Source: Asticcacaulis sp. AC402 (GTDB lineage: Bacteria > Pseudomonadota > Alphaproteobacteria > Caulobacterales > Caulobacteraceae). From it: a stretch of 64,000 nucleotides of DNA. The DNA lies in NCBI RefSeq assembly GCF_000495835.1, contig NZ_AWGC01000017.1, positions 62,001-126,000 on the forward strand. The letters run 5' to 3'. The notes beneath the pieces were generated by a model, which worked only from the letters and a program-made list of their open reading frames with translations, made no database searches and was not told where the DNA came from. Positions 19,601-27,205 of the stretch are shown here, piece after piece. Both the position numbers and the translations under genes were made by a program. The stretch's first letter is position 1. Each line of letters opens with the position of its first letter.

Positions 19601-20915
19601 CGACGCCGTCGCCGCCGCGCGAGGTGCCCTTGGCGGTGAAATCGACCAGGCGCAGCGTGTCCAGGTTGAACCGCTTTGCCTTGACGTCGTAGTCGAAGCG
19701 CGGTTGGCGGAAAGTGCCGTCGATGATCAGGTCGGCATAGAGGTCGCTGGCGTCAAAGCCGTAGCCGAGCGCGTCCGGATCGAGCAGGCGCAGATGGGCT
19801 TCGACCTTGTCAAAGCGGTTGCCGGCCAGGTTGACCAGGCCCCTGGCGGTCAGGCTGAGGGCGTCCGAGGTTAGTTTCAGGTCGGTGTCGAAACGGCGGT
19901 CCTTACCCTTGGCGGTCAAATCGACCTGGACGGCGGGCTTAAACAGCGCGGCGGATTCGCCGGTCAGTAACACACCCGGATAGGTCGGGCCCTTGACGAA
20001 GAAGGTGCCGTCCTTGGCCGTCAGGTCCAGGTTCATCAGCGGGTGTTCGCCCAACCGAGCGGTCGCCTTGCCGCGCCACAGCTTCCATTCGCCCTTGCCG
20101 GCAATGGCAGCGGTGACCGGGCCGTCCAGTTTCAGCACATCGTCGACCAGGCCGCCGGAGGGGGCGCTGAGGCGGGCGTCGATGTCGAGCCGGTTGTCGT
20201 CGGGGACGGCATCGATCAGAACATTGAGCAGATCGCCTTGGGTGCTGCGGGCGTCGGCGACGATCCTTGCCCGGCGTTTCAACAGGTGGGCTTCGCCGTT
20301 CAGGCTCAGGGTCCGGGCCTCGCCGGTGATTTCGGGCGCCAGGTGGATGGCGTCGACCTTGACCCGCCCGATATCGATCTTGATGTCGGGCAGCAGTGGC
20401 CCCTGGTCCTTTTCCGGATCCTGGGACGGGTTTAGCGCCGGCTGGCGCAGGACATCGATGCGCGGGCTGGAAAAGTCGCGGATATCGACGTGTTTGTCGA
20501 GCGCGCCGAAGGGCCGCCAGTTGAGGTGGATGATGGGGCTTTGCACGAACACGCCCTTGGGGTCGCGGACGCGGACATTGTGCAGGGTCATTTCGCCATA
20601 CAGCGAGCCGTCGATGCGCTCGATCTCGATCTGCAGGCCGGAATTGAGCTTGATGCCCGTGGCGTATTCGATCAACAGCCGGCGGCCGGGTGCCGTGTTT
20701 AGCGACATCAGCAGAATGGCGACGATGACGGCAACGATAGCCAGGATAATGGCGATGTTGAGGGCCACCTTCGACCAGGTGACCTCGCGCCAGTCCAGCG
20801 CCTTCCAGCGGCCGTGGAGTTCTGTCGCGGCGTAGCGGCTGAGGCGGGTTGCGTGGCCGCGCGCCCGGTCGAGGTGCTGTCTGAGGTTCGGCTTCTCGGG
20901 TTCAGGTTCCGCCAT
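16608..20915 (-). CDS. tamB: Translocation and assembly module protein TamB
   Basis: TamB is a very long inner-membrane-anchored periplasmic protein that spans to the outer membrane and works with TamA in outer-membrane protein or lipid transport. The 1435-residue protein has a cytoplasmic N-terminus, one membrane helix near residues 50-72 (NIAIILAIVAVIVAILLM), then repetitive beta-strand sequence throughout and a C-terminal DUF490 domain from about residue 1100 ending in a barrel-like VSVRYSKDY. Its ATG is two bases after the tamA stop, so the two are cotranscribed as tamA-tamB. The length is in the normal range. Confidence 0.93.
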   Translation of the reverse strand: MAEPEPEKPNLRQHLDRARGHATRLSRYAATELHGRWKALDWREVTWSKVALNIAIILAIVAVIVAILLMSLNTAPGRRLLIEYATGIKLNSGLQIEIERIDGSLYGEMTLHNVRVRDPKGVFVQSPIIHLNWRPFGALDKHVDIRDFSSPRIDVLRQPALNPSQDPEKDQGPLLPDIKIDIGRVKVDAIHLAPEITGEARTLSLNGEAHLLKRRARIVADARSTQGDLLNVLIDAVPDDNRLDIDARLSAPSGGLVDDVLKLDGPVTAAIAGKGEWKLWRGKATARLGEHPLMNLDLTAKDGTFFVKGPTYPGVLLTGESAALFKPAVQVDLTAKGKDRRFDTDLKLTSDALSLTARGLVNLAGNRFDKVEAHLRLLDPDALGYGFDASDLYADLIIDGTFRQPRFDYDVKAKRFNLDTLRLVDFTAKGTSRGGDGVVIIPVNARATAISGIDPRVDPLLTHLKLDSDVRIEDGQLTSDNIRLVSDRAKASGSLRGNTRDGVYSADVKASVNNYTIAEIGTMNVSTSARMTYRDKPGFSMTGSADIVTTQWSQDGVRDLMGGNARLTGNYAWSPAGIFSFSKVSGKAPLFTLASADGNFNTKGAITLKALGTSQTYGPLDLTATGTFDRPVAVLRAASPGLGVEMRDVVANITGVDGAYAIVGEGSSAYGPFSADTVLLIGQGPLVIDIKTASFAGINTSGRLTQTDGGPFAGNLALAGSGLTGTAVLSNDGGDQAAVVNATGSGVIIPGDMPEKHRGTVGRAIIAANLVLRDQLELTGDVQMANATWQDFSLATGRAKINLKGEAGTVQAVATGSAAVPFNIALNGTIAPNLYTIAAKGTANGLPFTLEKPARITKAGNAKSGVEWVLQPTRLVMEQGRMDLAGRFGERTQMQARLHNVDLSVVNLFSNDLGVTGRAEGSVEFAQIGGGFPTARLALKIDDFSRTSAAMVSAPVDMTLDAQLNPNRSSSSNYVRAVVRQGGTVVGRINADLTPSTNPRWVEALMDSGLSGGVRYNGPAAVPFSLSGLPRQNLTGAVAVAADMSGRLSQPFLNGVIKGTGLTYDNETFGTRITALAIDGRFTNDRLELTKLEGRAGAGTVSGSGWLSLAADQRFPMSIHIDLNNARLARSDTVDSTVSGTLDVTNSQADGAWVRGDLSLPQLKYEMVRQGAAQVNVLDGVHKKGVDDKPQVADETIPALWNLSIGVRADRQIFVSGMGMDSEWAMDLRVIGTTRDPRVVGRMEVVRGNYTFAGKAFTIDNGQILFDGGPLVDPEISIQASGDMQDVKGLIRVSGSAQRPSLAFSSTPALPQDEVLSRMLFGESVTNLSATEALQLASAVNGLRGGTDFLNPLGALRSATGIDRLRLVGADAETGRGTSLAAGKYLTSNVYVEIVTDTKGFTATQLEVALSRALSVLSQVGNQGTAVSVRYSKDY

Positions 20916-20917
20916 GC

Positions 20918-23017
20918 TCAGAAGGCCTGACCGATGCCAACATAGAGGGCCACCTGGGGGTCGTTGTCGCGGCGGCTGAGCGGGATGGCGACGTCGATGC
21001 GGATGGGGCCGAAATTGGTATAGAGCCGTGCGCCGACACCGATACCGACGCGGAGGTCGGAGAAGGTGGGCATGTCTTCCGGATAGGCCTGGCCGATATC
21101 GATAAAGGGCACGATGCCGAGGTCGCCCAGGCGGTAGCGCAGCTCAACCGAGGCCTCAAAAACGCTCAGGCCGCCGGTCGGATCGCCGTCGGCGTCGACG
21201 GGGCCCAGGCCCTGGAAGGCGAAGCCGCGCACCGAGCCGCCGCCGCCGGCATAGATGCGCCGCGACGGCGCGATCTGGTCGAGCTGGGCGCCCAGTTGGG
21301 TCCCCAGGCGGACGCGGCTGGCGATCACCATCTTGTCGTTGATCGCCCGGTAATAGCTGCCATCGAGGAGGGTTTTGACGTTGGGCGCGCCGGTATCGCC
21401 GAGATTGACTTCCGGGGTGGTTTGAATGCCGAGGCGGAAGCCTGTTGTCGGGTTGAGCAGGTCGTCGGAGCGGTCGTAGCCGATACGGATCGGCAGGTCG
21501 GCCAGGTAGAAGACCTCACGAATGTTGCTGTTGGTCGCGGGGCGGCTCAGGTCGGTCGAGATTTCCTGGGTGGCCAGGATTTCGGCGCCATACGACCAGG
21601 TCCACACCTTTTGCCACAGCGGCGTCGAGACCCGCGACCGGGACCAGGTCAGCGCGGCCGTATTGGCGTCGTAGGCATCGTAGACATTGTGGGCGGCGCT
21701 GAGGCCGAACTGGGTGCTGCGGTCGCGTCGCTTGTCGTTCGAGCGCCGGAACGTTGCCGACAGGCTCTGTTCCTGGGTGCCGATCACGCCGGTGTAGATG
21801 ACGGCGCCTTCGGGCGGGAAGCGGTTGCGGTCCGTCCAACTGGCCGAGGCCTGGAAGCCTTCGCCGGTACTGAAGCCGACCTCGGCCGACAGGGTGCGGC
21901 TGGGGCCCTTCTGCTGATGGACCAGCAGGTCGACGTAAGATGTACCGTCAGGGGCCTTTTCGCCGCTGAGGACGGGCTCGACGCCGACGCTGGAGAAGAG
22001 GCCTGTGGCGACCAGGGCTTCGCGCAGGTCGTCGACCTTGCGGTTGTCGTAGAGCTCGCCGCGTTCGAAGCGGGTCAGGACCTCGACATGGTCGGGCTGG
22101 AAGACGATGTCGCCATCGCTGCGGAAGCCGCCGAAGCGCGAGCGGTCGCCGGTGTCGACATTGAGTTTGTAGTCGCCGGTGTGGGTGAGGTCTTCCAGCG
22201 CGATGTCGCGGGCGCCGATCTTGGCGAAGGGGTAGCCGTTGCGCTGCATCTCCAGGCTGACATTGGCCTCGGCCGCCAGGACGGTGTCGGCGACGATGCC
22301 GTCGTCCTTTTTCAGCGGCAGGGAATTGCGGATCAGGTCGGGCGGCGCGGTCGGCTGGGCGGCGATGTCGATGGCGTTGAGCCGGTAGAGGTTGCCGGGG
22401 GTAACAGTTATGGCGACGCGGGTCTGGTCGGGCTGGCCGGTGACGGGGGCAAGCGTGGTCATGACCGAGCCGTCGAAATAGCCTTCGGATTTGAGCAGGC
22501 GCAGGATGAGGGCTTCGTCCTCATTGGCGCGGGCGCGGATCATGGCGGTATTGGCGGCCTTGCCGTCGCCGTCTTCCAGGGCACTCAGGTCCTTGAAGCG
22601 GTCCTTCATGCGGCCCCACAGGCCGTCGACCTGAAGCGTGTAGCGGATTTCGGGCAGGTCGCGGTCGGGCTCGGCGGCGGCCTGAAACGGCTGAACGTCA
22701 TAGCCTTCCAGCGCCGGGAGGGGAGCTTCGAGTTCCTGGTCGTCGACGGTGACGGCGGGCAGGGCGTCGGCCCGGTTGGGGGCGGTTTCGGTGACGGTGA
22801 CCGTGGCGTCGGGTGTTGGGGTTTCGACGGGCGGTGCTGGCGTTTCGGGGGTGGCGTCCGGTATTTTGTCGAGGGTTGGGAGGGCTTCGTCGAAGGCTTC
22901 GTCGGAGACGATATCGTCGGTGGGCGGGGCTTGTGTTTCCTGGGCGGTGACCGCGCCGGCCAGCAGGGCGGCCAGGCTGACGGCGCATAAGACTAGTCCA
23001 CCCCTTGCGCCTGTCAC
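20918..23017 (-). CDS. tamA: Outer-membrane protein TamA (BamA/TamA family)
   Basis: TamA is an Omp85-family outer-membrane barrel. A signal peptide (LVLCAVSLAALLAGAVTA) is cleaved before QETQAPP. A Pro/Thr-rich spacer of about 100 residues precedes POTRA domains (about 125-400) and a C-terminal 16-strand barrel ending in the aromatic LYVGIGQAF. YAGGGGSVRGFAFQGLGP is the conserved lid-loop motif with the RGF triplet typical of Omp85 proteins. The Pro-rich spacer is longer than in enterobacterial TamA. tamB follows immediately. Confidence 0.93.
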   Translation of the reverse strand: MTGARGGLVLCAVSLAALLAGAVTAQETQAPPTDDIVSDEAFDEALPTLDKIPDATPETPAPPVETPTPDATVTVTETAPNRADALPAVTVDDQELEAPLPALEGYDVQPFQAAAEPDRDLPEIRYTLQVDGLWGRMKDRFKDLSALEDGDGKAANTAMIRARANEDEALILRLLKSEGYFDGSVMTTLAPVTGQPDQTRVAITVTPGNLYRLNAIDIAAQPTAPPDLIRNSLPLKKDDGIVADTVLAAEANVSLEMQRNGYPFAKIGARDIALEDLTHTGDYKLNVDTGDRSRFGGFRSDGDIVFQPDHVEVLTRFERGELYDNRKVDDLREALVATGLFSSVGVEPVLSGEKAPDGTSYVDLLVHQQKGPSRTLSAEVGFSTGEGFQASASWTDRNRFPPEGAVIYTGVIGTQEQSLSATFRRSNDKRRDRSTQFGLSAAHNVYDAYDANTAALTWSRSRVSTPLWQKVWTWSYGAEILATQEISTDLSRPATNSNIREVFYLADLPIRIGYDRSDDLLNPTTGFRLGIQTTPEVNLGDTGAPNVKTLLDGSYYRAINDKMVIASRVRLGTQLGAQLDQIAPSRRIYAGGGGSVRGFAFQGLGPVDADGDPTGGLSVFEASVELRYRLGDLGIVPFIDIGQAYPEDMPTFSDLRVGIGVGARLYTNFGPIRIDVAIPLSRRDNDPQVALYVGIGQAF

Positions 23018-23240
23018 GTGCCCACCTTTATTCTGCCAGTGCCCGAATGATGCCGGGGCTTTCGGCTGTCGTCAGATACCGAACACACACGCCACCGCGG
23101 CGCAAAAAATCCATATGGAAATATGGCTTGATTCGATAGGCGATGCAGATTGATCAACCGTGAACGCGAGGTGCGGCGGGATTGTGTTCTGGGTTATTTC
23201 CGGCGGTCGCGGGTGGTGCAGGTTGGAGTTAAGAAGGGTT

Positions 23241-23273
23241 GTCCACAGATAAGCCAGATGAACACAGATGGAC
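23241..23273. repeat. Short dispersed repeat of the GTCCACAGAT type
   Basis: GTCCACAGAT at 23241 and AACACAGATGGAC ending at 23273 form a degenerate copy of the CCACGGATAGACAC sequence that makes the outer arms at 16308 and 16598. It lies in a gene-free stretch (23018-23503) downstream of the tamA start, in which I see only repeats. Confidence 0.4.
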
Positions 23274-23368
23274 GGAGCATTTGGCGCCGTCGGTGCTTTA
23301 TCGGCCACCGCGCGAAGCGCATCAACGTTTGGTTCTGGTCCCGCTACCGAAGCGGGTTTGGTCGTTTC

Positions 23369-23462
23369 TTTTTCGCGTCTTCGCGTGAAATATCGCGGAG
23401 GTTCGGAAGCCCCTTTAGCGATGGACGATAAGGCACAAGCGGTTTCACGCGAAGACGCAAAA
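23369..23462. repeat. Inverted repeat of the TTTCGCGTCTTCGCGTGAAA family
   Basis: TTTTTCGCGTCTTCGCGTGAAA-type sequence at 23369-23390 is followed 52 bases later by its complement TTTCACGCGAAGACGCAAAA (23443-23462), so the region can fold into a 20-bp stem. A single arm of the same sequence occurs at 61354-61373. It lies just past the stop of the ParE-like toxin and could end that transcript. Confidence 0.65.
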
Positions 23463-23503
23463 GGAGGGCGGTTGGGGCCGGTGGGTTGGCTTGGCCATCC
23501 GGC

Positions 23504-23725
23504 TCAACGGAGAGTTTGCCATGCCTCGGGCAAGGCCTGACGGGTATTTCGAATATCCGAGACGACAACATAATTCGTCATGATGCGATAGAACACATAA
23601 TGAGAGCGATAAATGTAACACCGTCGCTCCGGCGCCCAGACACGTCCCATTTCCGGATTATCGGCCAGAAGGTCAAAGCTGCGAAACAGCCCTCCGACAT
23701 AATCACGCGTTTGGTCTGCAGCCAA
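23504..23725 (-). CDS. RelE/ParE-family toxin, start codon missing or non-canonical
   Basis: The protein has the ParE/RelE core: helix DYVGGLFRSFDLLADNPEMG, then strands RCYIYRSHYVFYRIMTNYVVVSDIRNTRQ. The first usual start in frame is TTG at 23725, which would drop the first helix. The reading frame stays open upstream to a stop at 23798, and the missing part (RWEISRQASDDIDDIIRYTD) is a clean ParE N-terminus. At 23794-23792 the codon where a start would be expected is ATA. The gene was probably inactivated by a single ATG-to-ATA change, or it starts at an unusual codon by coupling with the antitoxin that ends at 23798. Toxins of this family poison gyrase or cut mRNA. Confidence 0.6.
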   Translation of the reverse strand: MAADQTRDYVGGLFRSFDLLADNPEMGRVWAPERRCYIYRSHYVFYRIMTNYVVVSDIRNTRQALPEAWQTLR

Positions 23726-23797
23726 GTTGGTGTCGGTGTAGCGAATTATGTCGTCAATATCGTCTGATGCCTGGCGGCTTATTTCCCAACGTATGAA

Positions 23798-23932
23798 TTA
23801 CAGACGGCGGACACGGGCCAAACGTTCGGCCATAGTCTCTTGGGGGGCAATTCCGCTTTGAAACCCTGCTTCCTCGTCGCGCGCAATCACTTCGAATTGC
23901 TGCGCCGGGGAAAGACTTTGCCAGAGGGCCAT
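23798..23932 (-). CDS. Putative antitoxin partner of the ParE-like toxin
   Basis: Directly upstream of the toxin and in the same frame, separated only by a TAA at 23798-23800, is a short acidic/helical protein. From the ATG at 23932 it is 44 residues (MALWQSLSPAQQFEVIARDE onward, ending RLARVRRL). The frame stays open to about 24034 with plausible protein sequence (TKTLLENPSFTSRTFPDAED) but no ATG, GTG or TTG, so the real N-terminus may be longer and its start lost. The pair order antitoxin-toxin is standard. The family cannot be named from sequence alone. Confidence 0.45.
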   Translation of the reverse strand: MALWQSLSPAQQFEVIARDEEAGFQSGIAPQETMAERLARVRRL

Positions 23933-24307
23933 ATCCTCGGCGTCTGGAAACGTCCGCGACGTGAAACTCGGATTTTCAAGAAGGGTTTTTGTGTCGGCAA
24001 TGGGGTCAGTATTGCAGGATTTAGCCGGAAAAATCTAAACCTCTTTTGCAGCACGTGCTTTCATCGGGCTGCGGAACTGCTCTCCTGTTCCCAATTCCCG
24101 AACTCTCCGACGACAGTTCCGACGCCACGACTGTACCTTTAACGTCTTCGACCCCTTTCTGCTATGAGCACAAACGGATGCGACACGATTGAGCCTGAAA
24201 TCGGCCAGTGGGTGTTGGTTTTTTGGCTCTTCCAGTCTGGACTCTTTATCAAGTTCCGAACAAAGCTATGCCGCTTGTCCAAACTGTAAGACCCTTGAGG
24301 CTGCGTG

Positions 24308-25375
24308 ATGAAGACGACGTTGCTCACTAAATATGACCAGGCTTGCCCGATGAACTACCCCGGTTTCGTTTTTCGCGAGCTGCTTAAGTCAGGCTATTCA
24401 GCAAAAGCTTTGTTAAACGGCACAGGTCTAACAGAGGAGCGCTTCAACGATCCTAATTCTCGGGTAGAGTTTTTTACACTTCGCTTATTTATACTAAATG
24501 CGATCAAAGAAACGGGCGATTTGCATTTGGGATCGCGGTTGGCGCTACGCTTTGAGCCGAATTATATTGGGCCGCCGGCCTATGCCGCAATGAATGCTGA
24601 AACTCTTATCGATGGACTCGAAACCTTAGGACGCTTTCTTCATCTGACGTTCCCCGCATTTGATTTCATGTTTAACAGTTGGAGTGATTCCCCCGAGGGT
24701 CGTGATGCTGAGATTTGCCTGAGCCCCAAGCTCCCACTGGAGGACGTGGCTTATTTTGTTACAAGTAGCGCCCTGATCGTTATCAATAATCTTCTCAAAG
24801 ACATGGTACGGTTGCCAGTCGTTGTGACGCATTGCGAGGCGGCGATTGCCGAACCTCCCGGCTGGGCTGATATTGCGACTGAAGTCTCGCGCATTCCGGT
24901 TCGCTTTGGGGCCTCCGTTAATCGGATAAAGTTTCCTTCGCCGCTTCTTTATCACCAGCTACCTGGTGCAGATCCGATCAATCACCAGCGCCTTGTGGCC
25001 CTTTGTGAGCGCTTTTCGGCAGACGCAGGGTATGTCACTTCGCCTATCAGTCAGATTTTTTCTTTTTTGGAAAACGAGAGAAACCTTGGCTTGCCCCTTT
25101 CGGATGCCGCCACAGCGCTTGGGTATTCTGAACGGGGCTTGCGTCGACAGTTGGAGCGTTATGGGACGACCTACAGACAATTGATAGAGCAGCGCCTCGA
25201 GGGACGCGCCCGAGACCGGCTAGCCAACAGCACGATGCCGATCAACGCCATCGCTTACGATCTTGGATTCGATACGCCATCGAATTTCGCCCGTAGCTTC
25301 AAGCGGTGGACCGGCGAGTCGCCCAAGTCCTTTCGAGATCGTATGGCTCGCGCGGCGCAACACGGTCACGAGTGA
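24308..25375 (+). CDS. AraC-family transcriptional regulator with N-terminal ligand domain
   Basis: About 200 residues of N-terminal ligand domain (GFVFRELLKSGYSAKALLNG onward) resemble the arabinose-binding-like domain of OruR/ArgR-type AraC proteins. The C-terminal double helix-turn-helix includes DAATALGYSERGLRRQLE and IAYDLGFDTPSNFARSFKRW. The ATG at 24308 is used; a GTG directly ahead would add one residue. Codon use is AT-richer than in tamA-tamB, which fits acquisition. It is the first gene of the sulfatase island and reads in the same direction, so it is the likely activator of the genes that follow. Confidence 0.88.
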   Translation: MKTTLLTKYDQACPMNYPGFVFRELLKSGYSAKALLNGTGLTEERFNDPNSRVEFFTLRLFILNAIKETGDLHLGSRLALRFEPNYIGPPAYAAMNAETLIDGLETLGRFLHLTFPAFDFMFNSWSDSPEGRDAEICLSPKLPLEDVAYFVTSSALIVINNLLKDMVRLPVVVTHCEAAIAEPPGWADIATEVSRIPVRFGASVNRIKFPSPLLYHQLPGADPINHQRLVALCERFSADAGYVTSPISQIFSFLENERNLGLPLSDAATALGYSERGLRRQLERYGTTYRQLIEQRLEGRARDRLANSTMPINAIAYDLGFDTPSNFARSFKRWTGESPKSFRDRMARAAQHGHE

Positions 25376-25521
25376 ATAGTCTTTGGCCGGATAAGAGCTT
25401 TTGAATTGTCGGGCTGATGCCTAACTTGCCCGCACTGATTTAGACTAACCGCTGCATTGCGCAAGCGCGCATGTGTCGACGGGTTACGTTGAGGTTAGGG
25501 CTAAGGTCGGGGAGCGCATCT

Positions 25522-26469
25522 ATGAAAAATAATCGCAGCGTGCTGTTGCTATGCTCGGCGCTGGCGTTGTCTTTAACGCAAACGGGGTGTGACAAACTGA
25601 GTCTTGCTCAAGGGGTTGCACAGTATAAGCGGACGTTGGACGCCTATGCACAAGGCGACACAACCCGAACAGACATAATGGCCACGCGTCATGCCGAGGG
25701 GCGAGGCGCAACGCTCATCTCGGCCTTTTTTGGACTGGATAATGGCTTACCGAAGCGAAATACGGACCGGGTAGCTTGCGTTGGTGCAGGCGGGGCTGAC
25801 GGTATGCCCATCATCTTCTCTCATGAAGTTGACCATACGACCCTTGAGCCAGGTGATGTACGGGTAACGACTCGTTCCGGCCGCATCAAGCCTGTCACTT
25901 GTCTGACCCTGGCGCCAGCGGATGACCCTGGCGAACTGCGTACGGCCCTGTTGGCTGGAGACTTGGGCAGCGCGGATGATGAACCCGTCTCAGTTGAGAT
26001 CATCGGAAATGTATTATCCCTGGACGGCACTATAAACTTCAAAGGCACCAAAGTCGAAGTCACGCCGCTGAATGCCGGCCCGACACTTGTTTTTGCTGAA
26101 ATTGTGCCTGAGGCGCAGTGGGCGTTAGGCACGAAGGCGACGCGCCTTCCCTGGGGTGGGGGCAGCCGATGCCCGGTCGGAACGAAGCAGGTGGTTCGCG
26201 TGACCTGGGGCGGCGGTATCAGAAAAATTGACGGCAAGGACGCCGATGAGAGCGTGCGGAGCCGTTATAAGGTTTCAATACTCAATCAAGAAGGTCAGTT
26301 GATTGACAAGGTGCCCTTCGCCCTTGCTGATCTCAATGATGGCGATAATAATCATTTGCTCTGCATGAGTAGCGTTGAACGCGCCCAGGCCGTTCATTTT
26401 CCTGCTGGATACCTGATTGACCCAAGAGATGATGTGAACCCCGAAACGTCGATTTCCATTACTCAGTAA
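25522..26469 (+). CDS. Hypothetical lipoprotein, sulfatase island
   Basis: A lipoprotein signal (MKNNRSVLLLCSALALSL) ends in the lipobox TQTGC, so the 315-residue protein should be membrane-anchored in the periplasm. I do not recognise a domain. Visible features are paired cysteines in the mature part (DRVACVGAGG, VTCLTLAPADD, GSRCPVGTK, HLLCMSS) that could form disulfides, and a mostly beta-strand sequence. The ATG at 25522 has GGGGAG upstream; a frame starting at 25471 would hide the signal. It sits between the AraC gene and a DsbA-like isomerase. Confidence 0.75.
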   Translation: MKNNRSVLLLCSALALSLTQTGCDKLSLAQGVAQYKRTLDAYAQGDTTRTDIMATRHAEGRGATLISAFFGLDNGLPKRNTDRVACVGAGGADGMPIIFSHEVDHTTLEPGDVRVTTRSGRIKPVTCLTLAPADDPGELRTALLAGDLGSADDEPVSVEIIGNVLSLDGTINFKGTKVEVTPLNAGPTLVFAEIVPEAQWALGTKATRLPWGGGSRCPVGTKQVVRVTWGGGIRKIDGKDADESVRSRYKVSILNQEGQLIDKVPFALADLNDGDNNHLLCMSSVERAQAVHFPAGYLIDPRDDVNPETSISITQ

Positions 26470-26482
26470 AATTTTTGAGGAA

Positions 26483-27148
26483 ATGAAGATGCGCAGTCAG
26501 GTTGATGTTTTCTGGTCATTTCGTAGTCCCTATTCCTATCTTGTTACGCCCGATCTTATTCGCTTGCGTGAAAACTTCGATATTGACGTGACTTTACGAC
26601 CGGTATTGCCGATCGCGTTGCGTGCCAAGGAAGTCTTGTTCACAGAAGGCCCTCACAAAGTCCGCTACATTGTTATGGACGCGGCTCGCCGGGCAGAATT
26701 TCTCGGTATGAAGATAGCAATGCCCTCACCGGACCCGATTGTGCAGGATCTGTCGACCTTAAAGATCTCAGAGAAGCAGCCCTATATTTATCGTTTGACG
26801 GGACTGGGCATCGAGGCGGAGCGTCGCGGAAAAGGTCTCGAGTTCGCGTTCCAAGTTTCGCATCTGATCTGGGGCGGTGAAGCCGGTTGGGACCAGGGGG
26901 CTAAACTCGCGGATGCGGTAGCCCTGGCAGGGCTCGATCTGGTCGAAATGGAGTCAATGCTCGATCCGGACGAGGTGACTAGGATCATTGACGCGAACCA
27001 CACCGCGCTGGATGCAGCGGGCGGTTGGGGAGTTCCGACAATGGTTTTCGAGGGAGAGCCCTTTTTCGGCCAGGACCGCATTGAGACTCTCCGATGGCGT
27101 TTAGAGCGATCAGGTGTTGCGAGACGCCCAGCAATGCCAATCACGTAA
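26483..27148 (+). CDS. DsbA-like protein of the 2-hydroxychromene-2-carboxylate isomerase family
   Basis: The 221-residue protein starts with VDVFWSFRSPYSYLVTPDL, the signature of HCCA isomerases and kappa-class glutathione transferases: the serine/tyrosine SPYSY replaces the CxxC of DsbA. The C-terminal GGWGVPTMVFEGEPFFGQDR is the cis-proline loop and final strand. Family members isomerise ring-opened aromatics using glutathione. There is no signal peptide, so it is cytoplasmic. It begins 13 bases after the lipoprotein and precedes the sulfatase, so the island may handle an aromatic or steroid-like sulfated substrate; that is inference. Confidence 0.8.
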   Translation: MKMRSQVDVFWSFRSPYSYLVTPDLIRLRENFDIDVTLRPVLPIALRAKEVLFTEGPHKVRYIVMDAARRAEFLGMKIAMPSPDPIVQDLSTLKISEKQPYIYRLTGLGIEAERRGKGLEFAFQVSHLIWGGEAGWDQGAKLADAVALAGLDLVEMESMLDPDEVTRIIDANHTALDAAGGWGVPTMVFEGEPFFGQDRIETLRWRLERSGVARRPAMPIT

Positions 27149-27205
27149 CGCGTCACTGTGGTCTCGTCGATCCGTAAGCTCCACACAGAAATCTAGGACA
27201 ATGTC

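Noticed and set aside
21296-22990. A 564-residue plus-strand frame opposite tamA
   Set aside because: It is Gly/Ala/Val/Asp-rich with no domain, and lies fully antisense to tamA, whose motifs are clear. Long antisense frames are expected in high-GC DNA.
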